Notes under the pieces: generated by a model | What the model was told of the DNA's origin: nothing | Seen by the model: the letters and a program-made list of their open reading frames with translations, nothing else | The model's database searches: none | Shown: positions 11,314 to 23,008 of the stretch, piece by piece | How the letters are laid out: each line of letters starts with the position of its first letter | Numbering within the stretch: position 1 is the stretch's first letter | Assembly (NCBI GenBank): GCA_036927565.1 | Contig: JAYESD010000001.1 | Span: 136,699,415 to 136,763,414, forward strand | Direction of reading: 5' to 3' | Source of the DNA: Tuctoria greenei | Taxonomy: Eukaryota > Streptophyta > Magnoliopsida > Poales > Poaceae | Length of the DNA: 64,000 bases | Made by a program: the position numbers and the translations under genes

Positions 11314-12296
11314 GATATTACATCATTGGAGTGGCCCGACTTGTCGGTAAGTCACAACTTCTCCCCTCTGCTATTTCTCTTCTTTTCTTTTTCATTCTTG
11401 ATGAAGCTTTACCTTGGTTTCTTAGGGCTTCGTCAGCCTATTTCGTGCCCTTGGTGGTTCCAGGGGTGGGCCTGACAGCCTTGCCCTTCCAGGAGCTGGA
11501 ACGGGGTTTGTCGTGCCGCATCCTACGCCTAAAGGTGCGTCGGCCTTATGTGCCGCAGATGACTCTGCACCCCCATCCAACGAGGCAGGTGTGGCAGAAG
11601 TGGCGCCAAGCGTGGAAGTTCCAAGCGAGGAGGTGCTTGGCGTGGAGGTGCTTGGCAAGGAGGCGCCTGGCGAGGAAGTGCCAAGCGAGGAGGTGCCCGG
11701 CGAGGAGGAGGCTACCTTGGTTGAGGCTGCCTCCTTGGTGGGGCTGACCCGCTGGTTGTTGAAGTGGCGCTGGCGCCTGACGTTATTGGCGCGCAACATG
11801 GCGAATCACCACTGGCGAACGGCGATGCCCTTACAGCAGGGGAGGAGACTTCGGTACAAGACTTGGAGCTGGCCATCCAGCGCCGAGAGGACAACCTGGA
11901 ACGTCGTGCTCGAGAGCTCGCCGACCGGGAGGAGACTGCTCGGCGGGAGGCGGAGAGCCTCCAGGCCTCCTGCACGGCCGAGGCCCAAGGTGTCCGAGAC
12001 TTCCTAGCCCGTGCTGGGGTGGTGCTGGAACCCCTTGACCTTGGTCCCATGTCACACGGGGAGCCATCTCAAGAGGTGGCCCAACTGCTTCCCGCCTTGG
12101 ACTCCCTTTGCTTATCGTTTGAGTCAGTGAACACCATCCTCGCAAGGTGGCTGGAGGTCAAAGGAAAGGAGCTGGCTAAGCTGGTAGCCTGCCACGTCCT
12201 GGTATGCTTCCGAAGCTGCTACCCGAAGATCCCGCTGGAGCCGGTGGAAAAATGTCCCCTTGATGAGCGGGAGGATGAGGCTAGGGTCAAAATCTA
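11314..12296 (+). pseudogene. Antisense gene of element B, C-terminal part
   Basis: Plus-strand gene antisense to B. A candidate 33-bp exon (11314-11346) is followed by a 79-nt intron (11347-11425; GTAAGT donor, TTCTTAG acceptor), then a Pro/Glu/Val repeat region (about 11510-11760) and a coiled coil. The end aligns with the antisense gene of A: the segment KGKELAKLV..VLVCFRSCYPKIPLEP in B matches EGQSLAKNV..VLTCYTSRDPQFPLDP in A. A frameshift lies between about 11740 and 11790. The N-terminal domain is absent. It ends at TAA 12295-12297. Confidence 0.6.
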
Positions 12297-12743
12297 AGAC
12301 CTTGCCAAGGAGGTGGCTTATTTGTTCCAGCGGAGTTGAGACCAGCGACACCTAGGCGCAATGCTTTTTTATATCTGGGGATGACCCCTTTGTGTAAATA
12401 ACTGTTTATGAATTTGGATTCATGTTGTTTTTCTTGTTGGCTTGTCGTGTGCTTGGAAATTGTTGCCCCAATTCCTTCTCTTGTGTAAGGTCTTGAAGAT
12501 CCTTTGTTGATGCCATTAGCCCTTTAGGGACCAACGCTTGCACAGTTGACACAGACGGTTTGTCGCTAGATGACGTCCTGCCTATGGAACCCCCTTAGAG
12601 TCCCCTTGGTAGGTGTGGCCAGATTGTTGGGTACGTCTGCCACTTGAACATAGGATGTCTTCAACTGGCCCCCAACATAGTGGGGGTGCATGGGTGACTG
12701 GGCTCGGCGTGCCCCTTTCAGGAGCGTCGGGCTTTTCTTGAGT
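12297..12743. other. Spacer of element B left of the tandem array
   Basis: No coding region supported. AT-rich sequence after the antisense gene, grading into the first 70-bp repeats. Confidence 0.5.
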
Positions 12744-13727
12744 GTTGTCATCGACAACAGGCCCCCTGGGAGGTGCCAGAGCTGGCTGCTCAAGCGCTTC
12801 CCTCTGTTGCCGTGAAGTTGTCGATGGCAGGCCCCCTGGGAGGTGCCGGAGCTGGGCGCTACGGCGTCGCCCACCATGGTCGTGAAGTCGTGGACTGCAG
12901 GCCCCTGGTGCACAAGATACCACAAGCGAACTTTTTAGCAGCAAAAGCAGGGCAGGAGAGTGTACTCACTTGCCCGCGCTTGTTGCTGTTGTTGATGTGC
13001 TGGGACATCGATGGCAGGCCCCTTGGGGGGTGCCAGAGCTGGTTTCTCCGGTGTCGTCCACCATCATCGTACAGTCGTCAACGGCAGACCCCTTGGGAGG
13101 TGCCAGAGCTGGATGCTCCGGCGTCGTCAACCATTGTCGTAGAGTCGTCGACGGCAAGCCCCATGTGTACAGGCTATCGCAAGGGAATCCTGTTAGCCAG
13201 AAGTGCGGGGCAGGAGAGTTTACTCACTTATCCACGCTTGGTGTTGTCGTTGATGTTTTGGGACGTCGACGGCAGGCCCCTTGCAAAGTGCCGGAGCTGG
13301 ACGCTCCGACGTCGCCCACTACCGTCTTGGAGATGTCGACCGCAGGCCCCTTGGGAGGTGCCGGAGCTGGGTGCTCCGGCATTGCCCAACATCATCGTGG
13401 AGTCGTTGACGGTAGGCCCCTTGGGAGATGCTAGAGCTGGATGCTTCGGCATCATCCACCATCGTCGTAGAGACATGACGACAGGCCCCTTGGGAGGTGC
13501 TGGAGCTGGGTGCTCCATCATTTCCCACCATCGTCGTTGAGTCATCGACGACAGGCCCCTTGGGAGGTGCTGGAGCTGGATGCTCCAGCATCATCCACCA
13601 TCGTCGTAGAGTCATTGACTGCAGGCCCCTGGTATACAGGCCATCGCAAGAGAACCCTGTTAGCAACAAGTGTGGGGAAGGAGAGTTTACTCAGTTATTC
13701 GCGCTTGGTGCTGTTGTTGACGTTCTG
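12744..13727. repeat. 70-bp tandem array in element B, left part
   Basis: About 12 units with the core CAGGCCCCTTGGGAGGTGCC followed by a hairpin CCGGAGC-TGGAT-GCTCCGG and the stretch CCACCATCGTCGTAGAGTCG. Blocks of units are separated by a longer spacer containing GAGTTTACTCACTT and TTCTGGGACATCGAC. Long open frames on both strands result from the repeat and are not genes. Element C is inserted at the spacer motif TTCTG (13723-13727). Confidence 0.9.
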
Positions 13728-14896
13728 TGATATGCATCAAAATTGGTTCGACGAAGGGTGGCCCGATCTTCACGACAGGAGGTTCACGAACAAGATAACT
13801 TGCTGTATAAACAGCACGGATAACTAGCTTTATACCTGACCAAGGTTGGATGCGACCAAGCGACGGGGAGAGAGACACCGAAACCGCGAAGACTTCGACT
13901 CGATCTCCGAACGAACACAGAACCACAACCGGAGCTAATTCACACAAGACAGGGCAGCCGTACTGGAACCCGCAGAGCACAAATTAGTGGATCTCAGAGA
14001 GATCTCTCCACAAGTTCAAGAAGAACAAGTAAGAACAAGGGTTGAGTAAGACACTCAAGCAGCTCGGCTGCAAATATCACTGGAATAATCTTAATTCATC
14101 AAAAAGTCCTTCTTGGCTTACAAAAGCGGGGTATTTATACCAAAAACTAGTCTAAAAATAGATGTGAACTGAAAAAACCACGTGGGAAGGTGGAAGGCCA
14201 ACTAGCTTAATCATTCATGCAATGGTCATCAATTTCTCGCAAGTCTTCTGGCCTTTTGAGTGGTCTTTAGTGTTTTAATCATAACTCCACCTAGGGACAT
14301 CCAAAAGACGTGGGACCAGATGCGTTGGAAAGATAATTTGATACCTTTCACACAATGTGTAGCATGCTTTACGAAATATTGTAGAGTGATACAGTTTCTC
14401 ACGGAAACTTGGATATTAGGCTGGCTGTTGATCTTCTGAACAGTCTGCACCAAAAGCACTCGGCTGCCAAGCTGGGAGCTCTAAAGCACTCGACACTTAG
14501 TGGCAGTAAAATGTTGACTTCACACCTTTCCAACAAGTACTCACGGACCTTCACAGCTTCTATGAATCAAGAGATATGACTGTTTCTTCATGACAGTTCT
14601 GCCAGGCCGAACTGGTTCGACGTAGTTCTCCTCTTTGGTTCAGTCTTGGCGTGTCCTTGTCATCCTCCTTGGTGAACCTGAGTAATAGAAACATGTACGA
14701 TTTAGGAAGTATATAATTCTCATTAATAAATGGAATTTCACAAAGCAGCGCGTGCACCTCTTGTTGTAGCTGTTTAGTTCGGCTACGAGTAATTGGTCCA
14801 TTGAAAACATGAGCTGGTGCAGCTTGACTTGATGATTGTTCCATCTTGCTTGATGTAGTCGGTATACTTGATGGTGTGGTCGGCGTGGGCATATCA
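13728..14896 (-). repeat. 3' LTR of element C
   Basis: 1169 bp, TGATATGC to GCATATCA. It pairs with 20418-21588. A TATA-like TATAAATACC on the minus strand lies at 14131-14140. The first part (minus strand, from 14896) encodes the continuation of the integrase tail with a GPITRSRTKQL motif. Confidence 0.92.
14131..14140 (-). promoter_or_regulatory. TATA box in the C LTR
   Basis: GTATAAATAC on the minus strand, repeated in the other LTR at 20822-20831. Confidence 0.5.
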
Positions 14897-17258
14897 TCCT
14901 CCCCCCCCTTGAAAAAGAGTCATCCTTGACTCTTCCAATCCAAAGAATGGAGAGAGGTTGGACACATTGAAACTGGTACTTACACCATAAGTACTTGGCA
15001 GATCAATTTTGTAAGCATTGTCGTTGATATTGCGCAGAACTTTGAATGGTCCGTCAGCCCGGGGTTGCAACTTGTTCTTGCGCAGCTCTGGAAAACGATC
15101 CTTTCGAAGGTGCACCCAAACCAAGTCCCCTGGTTCAAACAACACCTTCCTGCGACCCTTGTTAGCGTGCTTCTCATACTTCTTGGTCATCTTTTCAATA
15201 TTGGCCCGAGCCCTATCATGAATGTTCTTGAGTCAGCTCGCTTTCTTGCATCGAAGTTCACACGTTCCTGCATGGGTAAGACAAAAGATCTATGGGAGCA
15301 GTGGGTGTGAATCCATATACAATTTCAAATGGACAAAATCTAGTGGTTGAGTGTACTGCCCTATTGTATGCAAACTCAACATGTGGCAAGCTTTCTTCCC
15401 ATAGTTTCAGGTTCTGCTTAAGGACAGCTCGGAGCAACATTGATAGTGTTCGATTCACAACTTCAGTTTGATCGTCCGTTTGTGGATGACATGTTGTGGA
15501 GAACAACAGTCTTGTCCCAAGTTTGCCCCACAATGTCCTCAAAAGTAGCTCAAGAACTTGGTGTCATGATCCGACACAATGGTACGTGGCATTCCATGTA
15601 GTCGCACGATTTCTCTGAAAAATAATTCAGCAATACGGGAAGCATTGTCACTCTTGTGGCATGGAATAAAATGTGTCATTTTGATGAAATGATCAACCAC
15701 AACAAAAAATTGAATCCCTTCCCCCTTTGGTCCGTGGTAACCCAAGAACAAAATCCATTGAAATATCCTCCCAAGGTGCATTAGGAATAGGAAGGGGAGT
15801 ATATAAACCATGAGGGTTCAGACGAGACTTAACTTTGTGGTTTTCGCAGTGAAGAACATGTCTCTCTACATCTCGTCGCATTTTTGGCCAAAAGAAATGG
15901 TCAGCCAGCACTTGCTCCGTCTTCTTGGCTCCAAAATGGCCCATAAGTCCACCTGCATGAGCTTCCTGCACGAGTAAAAGTCAAACCGAGCAATCTGAAA
16001 TACAAAGTTTGTTAGTGCGAAATAAAAATCCATCATGCACATGATACCTTTCCCATCCTTTGCCATTACGGCACTTGGCATATGGTTCAGCAAAGTACGA
16101 ATCAGTGGCATATAATTCCTTTATACTTTCCAATCCGAGAATTTTAGCATCAAGTTGTGTGAGCAAAGCATGACGTCGAGATAAAGCATCAGCTACAATA
16201 TTGTCTTGACCTTTCTTATATTTGACAATATAAGGAAAGGACTCAATAATTTCACTCCACTTAGCATGTCGTTTATTCAATTTTAGTTGTCCGTTAATAT
16301 GTTTCAATGATTCATGGTCTGAATGTATTACAAATTCTTTAGGATAAAGGTAGTGTTGCCAAGTTTCCAAACTCCGAACGAGAGCATTTAATTCTTTATC
16401 ATAAACTGAATAATTCAAAGTTGGACCACTTAGATTTTCATTGAAGAATGCAATTGGTCTCTTTTCTTGCATCAGCACGCCTCCAATCCCAACTCCACTT
16501 GCATCACATTAAATTTCAAATGTCTTGTTGAAATCTGGAAGTGCAAGAACTGGGGATGTTGTGAGCTTCCTCTTTAATTCTTCAAAAGCCTTTTGTTGTG
16601 CTTCTCCCCATTTGAAGGGTACGTCTTCCTTGGTCAGCTCATTGATTGGAGTAGCGATCGTGCTGAAATCTTTCACGAAGCGCCGGTAGAAACCAACAAG
16701 TCCAAGGAAGCTTCTCACTTGGCTCATGTTCTGTGGGGGCCTCCATTTGTGTACAGCCTTGACTTTCTCAACATCCACCTCCACGCCTTGTCCTGAAACA
16801 ACAAAACCAAGGAAACCTACCTTGTCAGTGCAGAAGGTGCACTTCTCAAGGTTAGCGTACAATTTTGTTTTACGCAGGACAACAAGTACGCTATGGATAT
16901 GTGCAACATGTTCTTCAAGAGTCTTGCTGTAGATTAGGATGTCATCAAAATAAACCACAACAAATTTACCAATGAACGTTCTAAGCACATGATTAATTAA
17001 TCGCATAAATGTACTAGGTGCATTGGTTAAACCAAAGGGCATCGCTAACCATTCATACAATCCAAATTTTGTTTTAAAGGCTGTTTTCCACTCATCTCCT
17101 TCTTTCGTACGAATCTGATGATAGCCACTTCTTAAATCAATTGTAGTGAACAAATTAGCACCACTAAGTTCATCAAGCATATCATCTAAGCAAGGAATGG
17201 GATGCCTATATCTTACTGTGATGTTGTTAATTGGCGGCAATCCACACATAGTCTCCAA
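14894..17258 (-). pseudogene. Element C reverse transcriptase, RNase H and integrase
   Basis: RT (17258-16509) carries YHQIRTKEGDEWKTAF, MPFGLTNAPSTFM and the catalytic VVYFDDILIYSK, and ends at a TAA inside the RNase H start motif FEI/CDAS. RNase H (16478-15981) retains ETWQHYL, HSDHESLKH and NIVADALSRR, then shifts frame. In the integrase zinc finger (about 15970-15800) the second Cys of the usual CxxC is His (CENH). The core has MDFVLGLPRT, a frameshift near 15693, SDHDTKFLSYF with a break near 15540, and the catalytic Glu in DQTEVVNRTL. The C-terminal part (15190-14894) has GDLVWVHLRK and GPFKVLRNINDNAYK. It cannot be expressed as one protein. Confidence 0.85.
14897..14912 (-). other. Polypurine tract of element C
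   Basis: On the minus strand CAAGGGGGGGGAGGA directly precedes the 3' LTR. It also lies in the coding frame; the run of eight G puts the LTR-encoded tail out of frame with the integrase. Confidence 0.85.
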
Positions 17259-19681
17259 GACCCATCTTTCTTAGGCACTAAAAGAACAGGGACAGCACAA
17301 GGGGAAAGACTTTCCTGTACATACCCTTTTTTCATCAATTCCTCCACTTGTCGCTGAATTTCTTTTGTCTCCTCTGGGTTGGTGCGGTATGCAGCCCTGT
17401 TCGGAAGTGACGCACCAGGAACCAAGTCAATTTGATGCTCGATCCCTCTCTTAGGTGGCAGTCCTGGTGGTACATTGTCCGGAAAGACATCTTCATATTC
17501 GTGCAAGACATTCAAAAGAGTACTCGACAGGCTAGAGGGTAAGGCATTAGTAGAAAGAAAAGTGTCCTTGTACATAAGTACAAAGAACATGGCATCGGGT
17601 TCACTCAATGCTTTGATATCCCCCTTCCTAGCCATCATTACTAAACCCTCTTTTCCCAGTTTCTGGGTTCCTTGCAGCTGTGGGGTTTGATTTGGCTGTG
17701 GACACTCTTCCTTACTATTTTTGTGGCTCACTCGCAAGTGGTGCTCGCTCTCGTTCTGTTTCTTCCTGATATCATCCTTCAAAATTTCTTCCGGTGTCAA
17801 AGGAAGCAAGGAAATTCGCTCTCCTTTGTACACAAAAGACAGCTTGTTGGTCCTTCCAAAAATCTGGACATCACGATCATATAGCCATGGTCGACCGAGC
17901 AGAAGCTGGCAGGCTTGCATAGGCACCACGTCGCACTCCACATGATCATTGTATTTACCAACAGAGAATGGTACACTCACAGTATGACTGACACGTAGCA
18001 CACCACAATCATTAAGCCACTGCATCTTGTATGGACTTGGATGACGCCGTGGTTTCAGTCCCAATCTGTCCACCAATTCTTGGCTAGCAATATTGTTGCA
18101 GCTGCCATTATCAACGATGATGCGACACACCTTATCTTTGATTAGTCCACGGGTATGGAACAAATTATGTCGCTGCCCGTTGTCTTCCTTTTCTGCTGTG
18201 ACACTAAGCACTCGTAGAGAAATAAAGCAATTATGTTCTCCTTCTTCAGGCTGGATCTCATTCCCTTCCTCCTCAATTTCTTCATCACATATCTGTCCAG
18301 CATCTTCCGGATCACTCTCGGATTCCCATTCACCTTTCTCATTCAACAACATGGTCCTCTTGCTTGGGCATTGGGCAGCAATGTGCCCACGGCCGTGGCA
18401 TTTATGACATACAATTTCTCTGCTTCAAGAAGAAGATGTAGCTCCCGAGACATTGCTGTGGGCTGCTGAACTTGCAGCGGGTTGCTGCTGAGTTGTTGGT
18501 GATGACGCGGTGGAGGCTGCCATCTTCGATGGAACAAATGATTGAGAAGACTTGGCTGCAGCCCCTTGAGATCGTCCACCACCATAGGAAGTACTTGACT
18601 GCTATTTGCGCCATGGGGCAGCAGTAGAATAACTGCCATAAGGTTTTCCACGTGACTCTTGCTGAATCTTTTTCTCTGTTCGCATAGCTTGATCAACATG
18701 ATCCTGCAATGTACGATATGGAAGCATCTCCACAAAACCAGAAATTTCTTCATTAAGACCTCCTAGAAATCTTGCCATTGTTGACTCTGCATCTTCTCTT
18801 ATTCCCGCCCGCACCAACAGCAGCTCCGTCTCCTTGAAATACCCATCTACTGATCTCTTCCCGTGCATTAACATTTGCAACCGGTTCCTGAGATCACGCT
18901 GATAGCTAGATGGCACGAATCGCCTTCTTATCACTTTCTTCATCTCCTCCCATGTATTGATATGTCCACGTCCCAAATCACGTTGATTCTCCTGCACTTG
19001 GTTCCACCAAGTGAGAGCATATCTAGAGAATTCCACCGAAGCAAGATTCACACGGCGCTGTGCCGAAAGATTATGTACTCGGAATATTTGATCACACTGC
19101 TCAGCCCATTCAAGAAATTCATCAGGATTCTCCTTTCCAGTAAACTTTGGAATACTCAATTTGACACGAGCGATGTTATCTGGGTTGTCATGAGGACGTC
19201 GACCACGATGGTATTCCCTTTCTTCAAAATCAGCAGGCCGGCGATGATGATGCTGATCAAACCTGCCTTCTTGACCGAAAGGACTTCCATCATCATGAGA
19301 TCCTTCTTCATTATCTTGATCTTCAAACTCTTCGTCTTCAGAATGCACACGGCGACCATCAGCATTGCGCCTATGTGCACGATGCCCACCATGGTAATTA
19401 TTAAAATCAGCATGGCGACCACCACCAGATCCGTCAGGGCCATGTCCGAAGCGATTGAACCCATGGCTGAAACCAGAATTCTCATCACCAGACTCCTCTC
19501 GATGACGGTCCTCTTGATCACGACATGCTCGACGTCCTCCAGCCGTGGGAAGACGCTCATCGAGGAGCCTGCCCATGGCCTCCATGAGTGAATCAGCCAT
19601 GCGACGCATCTCATCCCGTGAGATAGGGGGTTCCCTATCACCATGGTGTCCACCATGAACACTTGAATCTGAGTCTGCCAT
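17213..19681 (-). pseudogene. Element C gag and protease
   Basis: The start is chosen at 19681 (MADSDSSVHGGHHGD); an upstream extension is only translated AT microsatellite. The gag core has FLEWAEQCDQIFRVHNL and RRFVPSSYQRDLRNRL. A TAG near 18602 and a TGA at 18425-18427 interrupt a frame that continues in phase into the zinc knuckle CHKCHGRGHIAAQC (near 18400-18360) and protease. The protease active site is VDNGSCNNIAS with GLKPRRHPSPY, followed by LLGRPWLYDRD. The pre-RT region has FPDNVPPGLPPKRGIEHQID. One base is missing near 17232, shifting the frame at CVDCR, so RT continues in another frame. Confidence 0.82.
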
Positions 19682-19708
19682 GTTAGGAGCAGCAAGAAAA
19701 AGAAAAAG

Positions 19709-19709
<1 letters not shown>

Positions 19710-19772
<63 letters not shown>

Positions 19773-19812
19773 ACACACTCGATCTCACCTCTTACATATA
19801 TATATATATATG
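19710..19812. repeat. (AT)n microsatellite with duplicated flank in the C leader
   Basis: About 60 bp of AT, then the 25-bp block GGACACACTCGATCTCACCT+CTTAC, a second shorter AT run, and the same 25-bp block again (to about 19837). Confidence 0.9.
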
Positions 19813-20417
19813 GACACACTCGATCTCACCTCTTACTTACCCAAGTTCTTGCCTGATCTCAAGAACTGTGATGGTGCTGGTGTGACAGCTTCAACGGAGG
19901 TGGTAAAGAGGCCATAAGGAGTACGAATTGAAAGTCTCGGTTCAGGTTTTTGGTGGATCTATAGGTGGCTGAACAAGGAGGGCTACGGTTCTGCCAATCA
20001 AGTGAAAAAGATGTGCTGAAAATATAATTTTTTTTTTGCTGCTATCAAGATTACCACCAACTTGGATATGAAAACTGAAAATTTCAACACCCAACCGTAA
20101 CACAAAATTCTTCAGGATCTTTTCACTTGTGCTCTCTATTTTTTTTATAACACTAACAAGGGTTCTAATTACAAAAGATATAGGTAAACGGTGGTGACGA
20201 GCAACTGGAAGAACACAAACACAAGATAACAGTACCGTCAAAAGGGCTATAGGTATTTTTTTTAGGCTTTGGACTGTAGGACAAACAAATATATATAAAA
20301 GATAAACACAGGGATGAATATGTGGATGGTGAAAACTATAACAGATTGAAAAAGGGTGGGAGGGTGGGTGATAAAAAAAATTAACCTACCGTGACAACGA
20401 TAGATTTGATTACCACA
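19813..20417 (-). other. Leader of element C with degenerate PBS
   Basis: No coding region seen. Next to the 5' LTR the minus strand reads TGTGGTAATCAAATC, which only weakly resembles the initiator tRNA-Met primer site TGGTATCAGAGC because of an extra base and mismatches. Confidence 0.5.
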
Positions 20418-21588
20418 TGATATGCATCAAAATTGGTTCGGCGAAGGGTGGCCCGATCTTCACGATAGGAGGTTCACGAACAAGATAACTTGCTGTAGAA
20501 ACAGCACGGATAACTAGCTTTATACCTGACCAAGGTTGGATGCGACCAAGCGACGGGGAGAGAGACACCGAAACCGCGAAGACTTACGACTCGATCTCCG
20601 AACGACCAAAGAACCACAACTGGAGCTAATCCAAACAAGGCGGGGCAGCTGTACTGGAACCCGCAGAGCACGAATTAGTGGATCTCAGAGAGATCTCTCC
20701 ACAAGTTCAAGAAGAACAAGGAAGAACAAGGATTGAGTAAGACACTCAAGCAGCTCGGCTGCAAATATCACTGGAATAATCTTAATTCATCAAAAAGTCC
20801 TTCTTGGCTTACAAAAGAGGGGTATTTATACCAACAACTAGTCTAAAAATAGATGTGAACTGAAAAAACCACGTGGGAAGGTGGAAGGCAAACTGGCTTG
20901 ATCATTCATGCAGTGGTCATCAATTTCCCGCATGTCTTCTGGCCTTTTGAGTGGTCTTCAGTGCTTTAATCATAACTCTACCTAGGGACATCCAAAAGAC
21001 ATGGGACCAGATGCGTTGGAAAGATAATTTGATAACCTTTCACACAATGTGTAGCATGCTTTATGAAATATTGTAGAGTGATACTGTTTCTCACGGAAAC
21101 TTGGATATCAGGCTGACTGTTGATCTTCTGAACAGTCTGCACCAAAAGCACTCGGCTGCCAAGATGGGAGCTCTAAAGCACTCGAAACTTAGTGGCATTA
21201 AAAAGTTGAATTCACACCTTTCCAACAAGTACTCATGGACCTTCACAACTTCTATGAATCAGGAGATATGACTGTTTCTTCATGACAGTTCTGCCAGGCC
21301 GAACTGGTTTGACGTAGTTCTCCTCTCTGGTTCAGTCTTGGCGTGTCCTTGTCATCCTCCTTGGTGAACCTGAGTAATAGACACATGTACAATTTAGGAA
21401 GTATATAATTCTTATTAATAAATGGAATTTCACAAAGTAGCACGTGCACCTCTTGTTGTAGCTGTTTAGCTTGGCTACGAGTAATTGGTCCATCGAAAAC
21501 ATGAGATGGTGCAACTTGACTTGATGATTGTTCCATCTTGCTTGATATAGTCGGTATACTTGATGGTGTGGTTGGCGTGGGCATATCA
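20418..21588 (-). repeat. 5' LTR of element C
   Basis: 1171 bp, TGATATGC to GCATATCA; pairs with 13728-14896. TSD TTCTG follows at 21589-21593. Confidence 0.92.
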
Positions 21589-21593
21589 TTCTG

Positions 21594-23008
21594 GGACATC
21601 GATGACAGGCCCCTTGCAAAGTGCCAGAGCTGGACACTCTGGTGTTGCCCACCACTATCGTGGAGACGTCGAAGGCAGGCCCCTTGGGAGGTGCTGGAGC
21701 TAGGTGCTTCGGCGTCGCCCACCATCATCGTAGAGTTGTCGACGGCAGGCCCCTTGGGAGGTGTCGGAGCTAGATGATCCGGCGTCGTCCACCATCATCA
21801 TAGAGACATCAACGGTAGGCCCCTTGGGAGGTGCCGGAGCTGGTTGCTCCGGCATCGCCCACCATCATCGTAGAGTCGTCGACGGCAGGCCCCTTGGGAG
21901 GTGCCGGAGCTGGATGCTCCAGCGCTATCCACCATCGTCGTAGAGTCGTCGACGGTAGGCCCCTTGGGAGGTGCTAGAGCTGGATGCTCCGACGTCGTCC
22001 ATGATCGTCATAGAGTCGTCGACGGCAGGCCCCTGGTGTATAGGCTATCGCAAGAGAACCCTATTAGCAACAAGTGTGGGGCAGGAGAGTTTACTCACTT
22101 ATCCACGCTTGGTGCTGTCGTTGACATTCTGGGACATCGACGATAGGGCCCTTGCGAAGTGCCAGAGCTGGACGCTCCGGTGTCGCCCACCACCGTGGTG
22201 GAGACATCGACAACAGGCCCTTGGGAGGTGCCAAAGTTGGGTGCTTCGGCGTCGCCCACCATCGTCGTAGAGTCGTCGACGGCAGGACCCTTGGGAGGTG
22301 TCATAGCTGGATGCTCCGGCGTCGTCCACCATCATCGTAGAGACGTCAATAGCAGACCCCTTGGGAGGTGCCAGAGCTGGATGCTCTGGCGTCGCCCACC
22401 ATCATCATAGAGTCATCGGCGACAGGCCCCTTGGGAAGTGCCGGAGCTGGATGCTCTGGTGTCGTCCACCATCGCTGTAGAGTCATCGATGGCAGGCCCC
22501 TTGGGAGGTGTCACAGCAGGATGCTCTGGCGTCATCCACCATCATCATAGAGTTATCGACGGCAGGCCCCTGGTGTACAGGATACCGCAAGAGAACCATG
22601 TTAGCAATAAGTGCAGGGCGGGAGAGTTTACTCACTTATCTGCGCTTGGTGCTGTCGTTGACGTTCTGGGACGTCTATGGCAAGCCCCTTGCGAAGTGCC
22701 GGAGCTGGTGCTCCAGTGTTGCCCACCACCGTCATTGAGACGTCGGCAGCAGGCCCCTTGGGGGGTGCTGAAGCTGGATGCTTCGGCGTCACCCACCATC
22801 ATCGTGGAGACGTCGACGGCAGGCACCTTGCGAGGTGCCGAAGCTAGATGCTCCGGCGTCGTCCACCATTGTTGCAGAGTAGTCGACGACGGGCCCCTGG
22901 GAGGTGTCAGAGATGTATGCTCCAGCGTCGTCCACCATCTTCGTAGGTATGTCAATGGCAGGCCCCCTGGGAGGTGCCAGAGATGGATGCTCTGTCATCG
23001 CAACCTGC
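21594..23008. repeat. 70-bp tandem array in element B, right part
   Basis: About 19 more units of the same repeat, continuing from 13727 once element C is removed. Spacer motifs GAGTTTACTCACTT lie near 22088 and 22627, 539 bp apart. The block before, spanning the C insertion, also comes to about 539 bp with C removed; earlier blocks are about 467 and 260 bp. Each full block begins with a CCCTTGCGAAG variant unit. This is a higher-order repeat of 6-7 units plus spacer. Confidence 0.9.

Larger units (their letters stand above)
13728..21588 (-). mobile_element. Element C: CRM-like Ty3/gypsy chromovirus
   Basis: Complete minus-strand element of 7861 bp, flanked by TTCTG at 13723-13727 and 21589-21593. 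Its LTRs carry the perfect terminal inverted repeat TGATATGC/GCATATCA. By eye the LTRs differ by roughly 4-5 percent. Order on the minus strand: 5' LTR, leader with an AT microsatellite, gag, PR, RT, RNase H, INT, PPT, 3' LTR. The coding region has several stops and frameshifts. Classification as CRM-like rests on the RT motif RYRHPIPCLDDMLDELSG and the C-terminal GPITRSR tail in the LTR. Confidence 0.92.

Noticed and set aside
12773..13540. 255-codon open frame, and other long frames on both strands in the 70-bp array (for example 22438-23061)
   Set aside because: The frames arise from a GC-rich 70-bp repeat; open on both strands, with no non-repeat domain and no start context. 70 is not a multiple of 3, so the protein repeat rotates through frames.
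14560..14892. Apparent separate gene in the C LTR
   Set aside because: It is the LTR-encoded continuation of the integrase tail (GPITRSR motif), not an independent gene.
18602..19819. Long N-terminal extension of the C gag with an Ile-Tyr repeat
   Set aside because: It is translation of the (AT)n microsatellite; the conserved gag start is at 19681.
12744..23008. CRISPR-like array
   Set aside because: Units are contiguous 70-bp tandem copies without unique spacers, in a plant retrotransposon.
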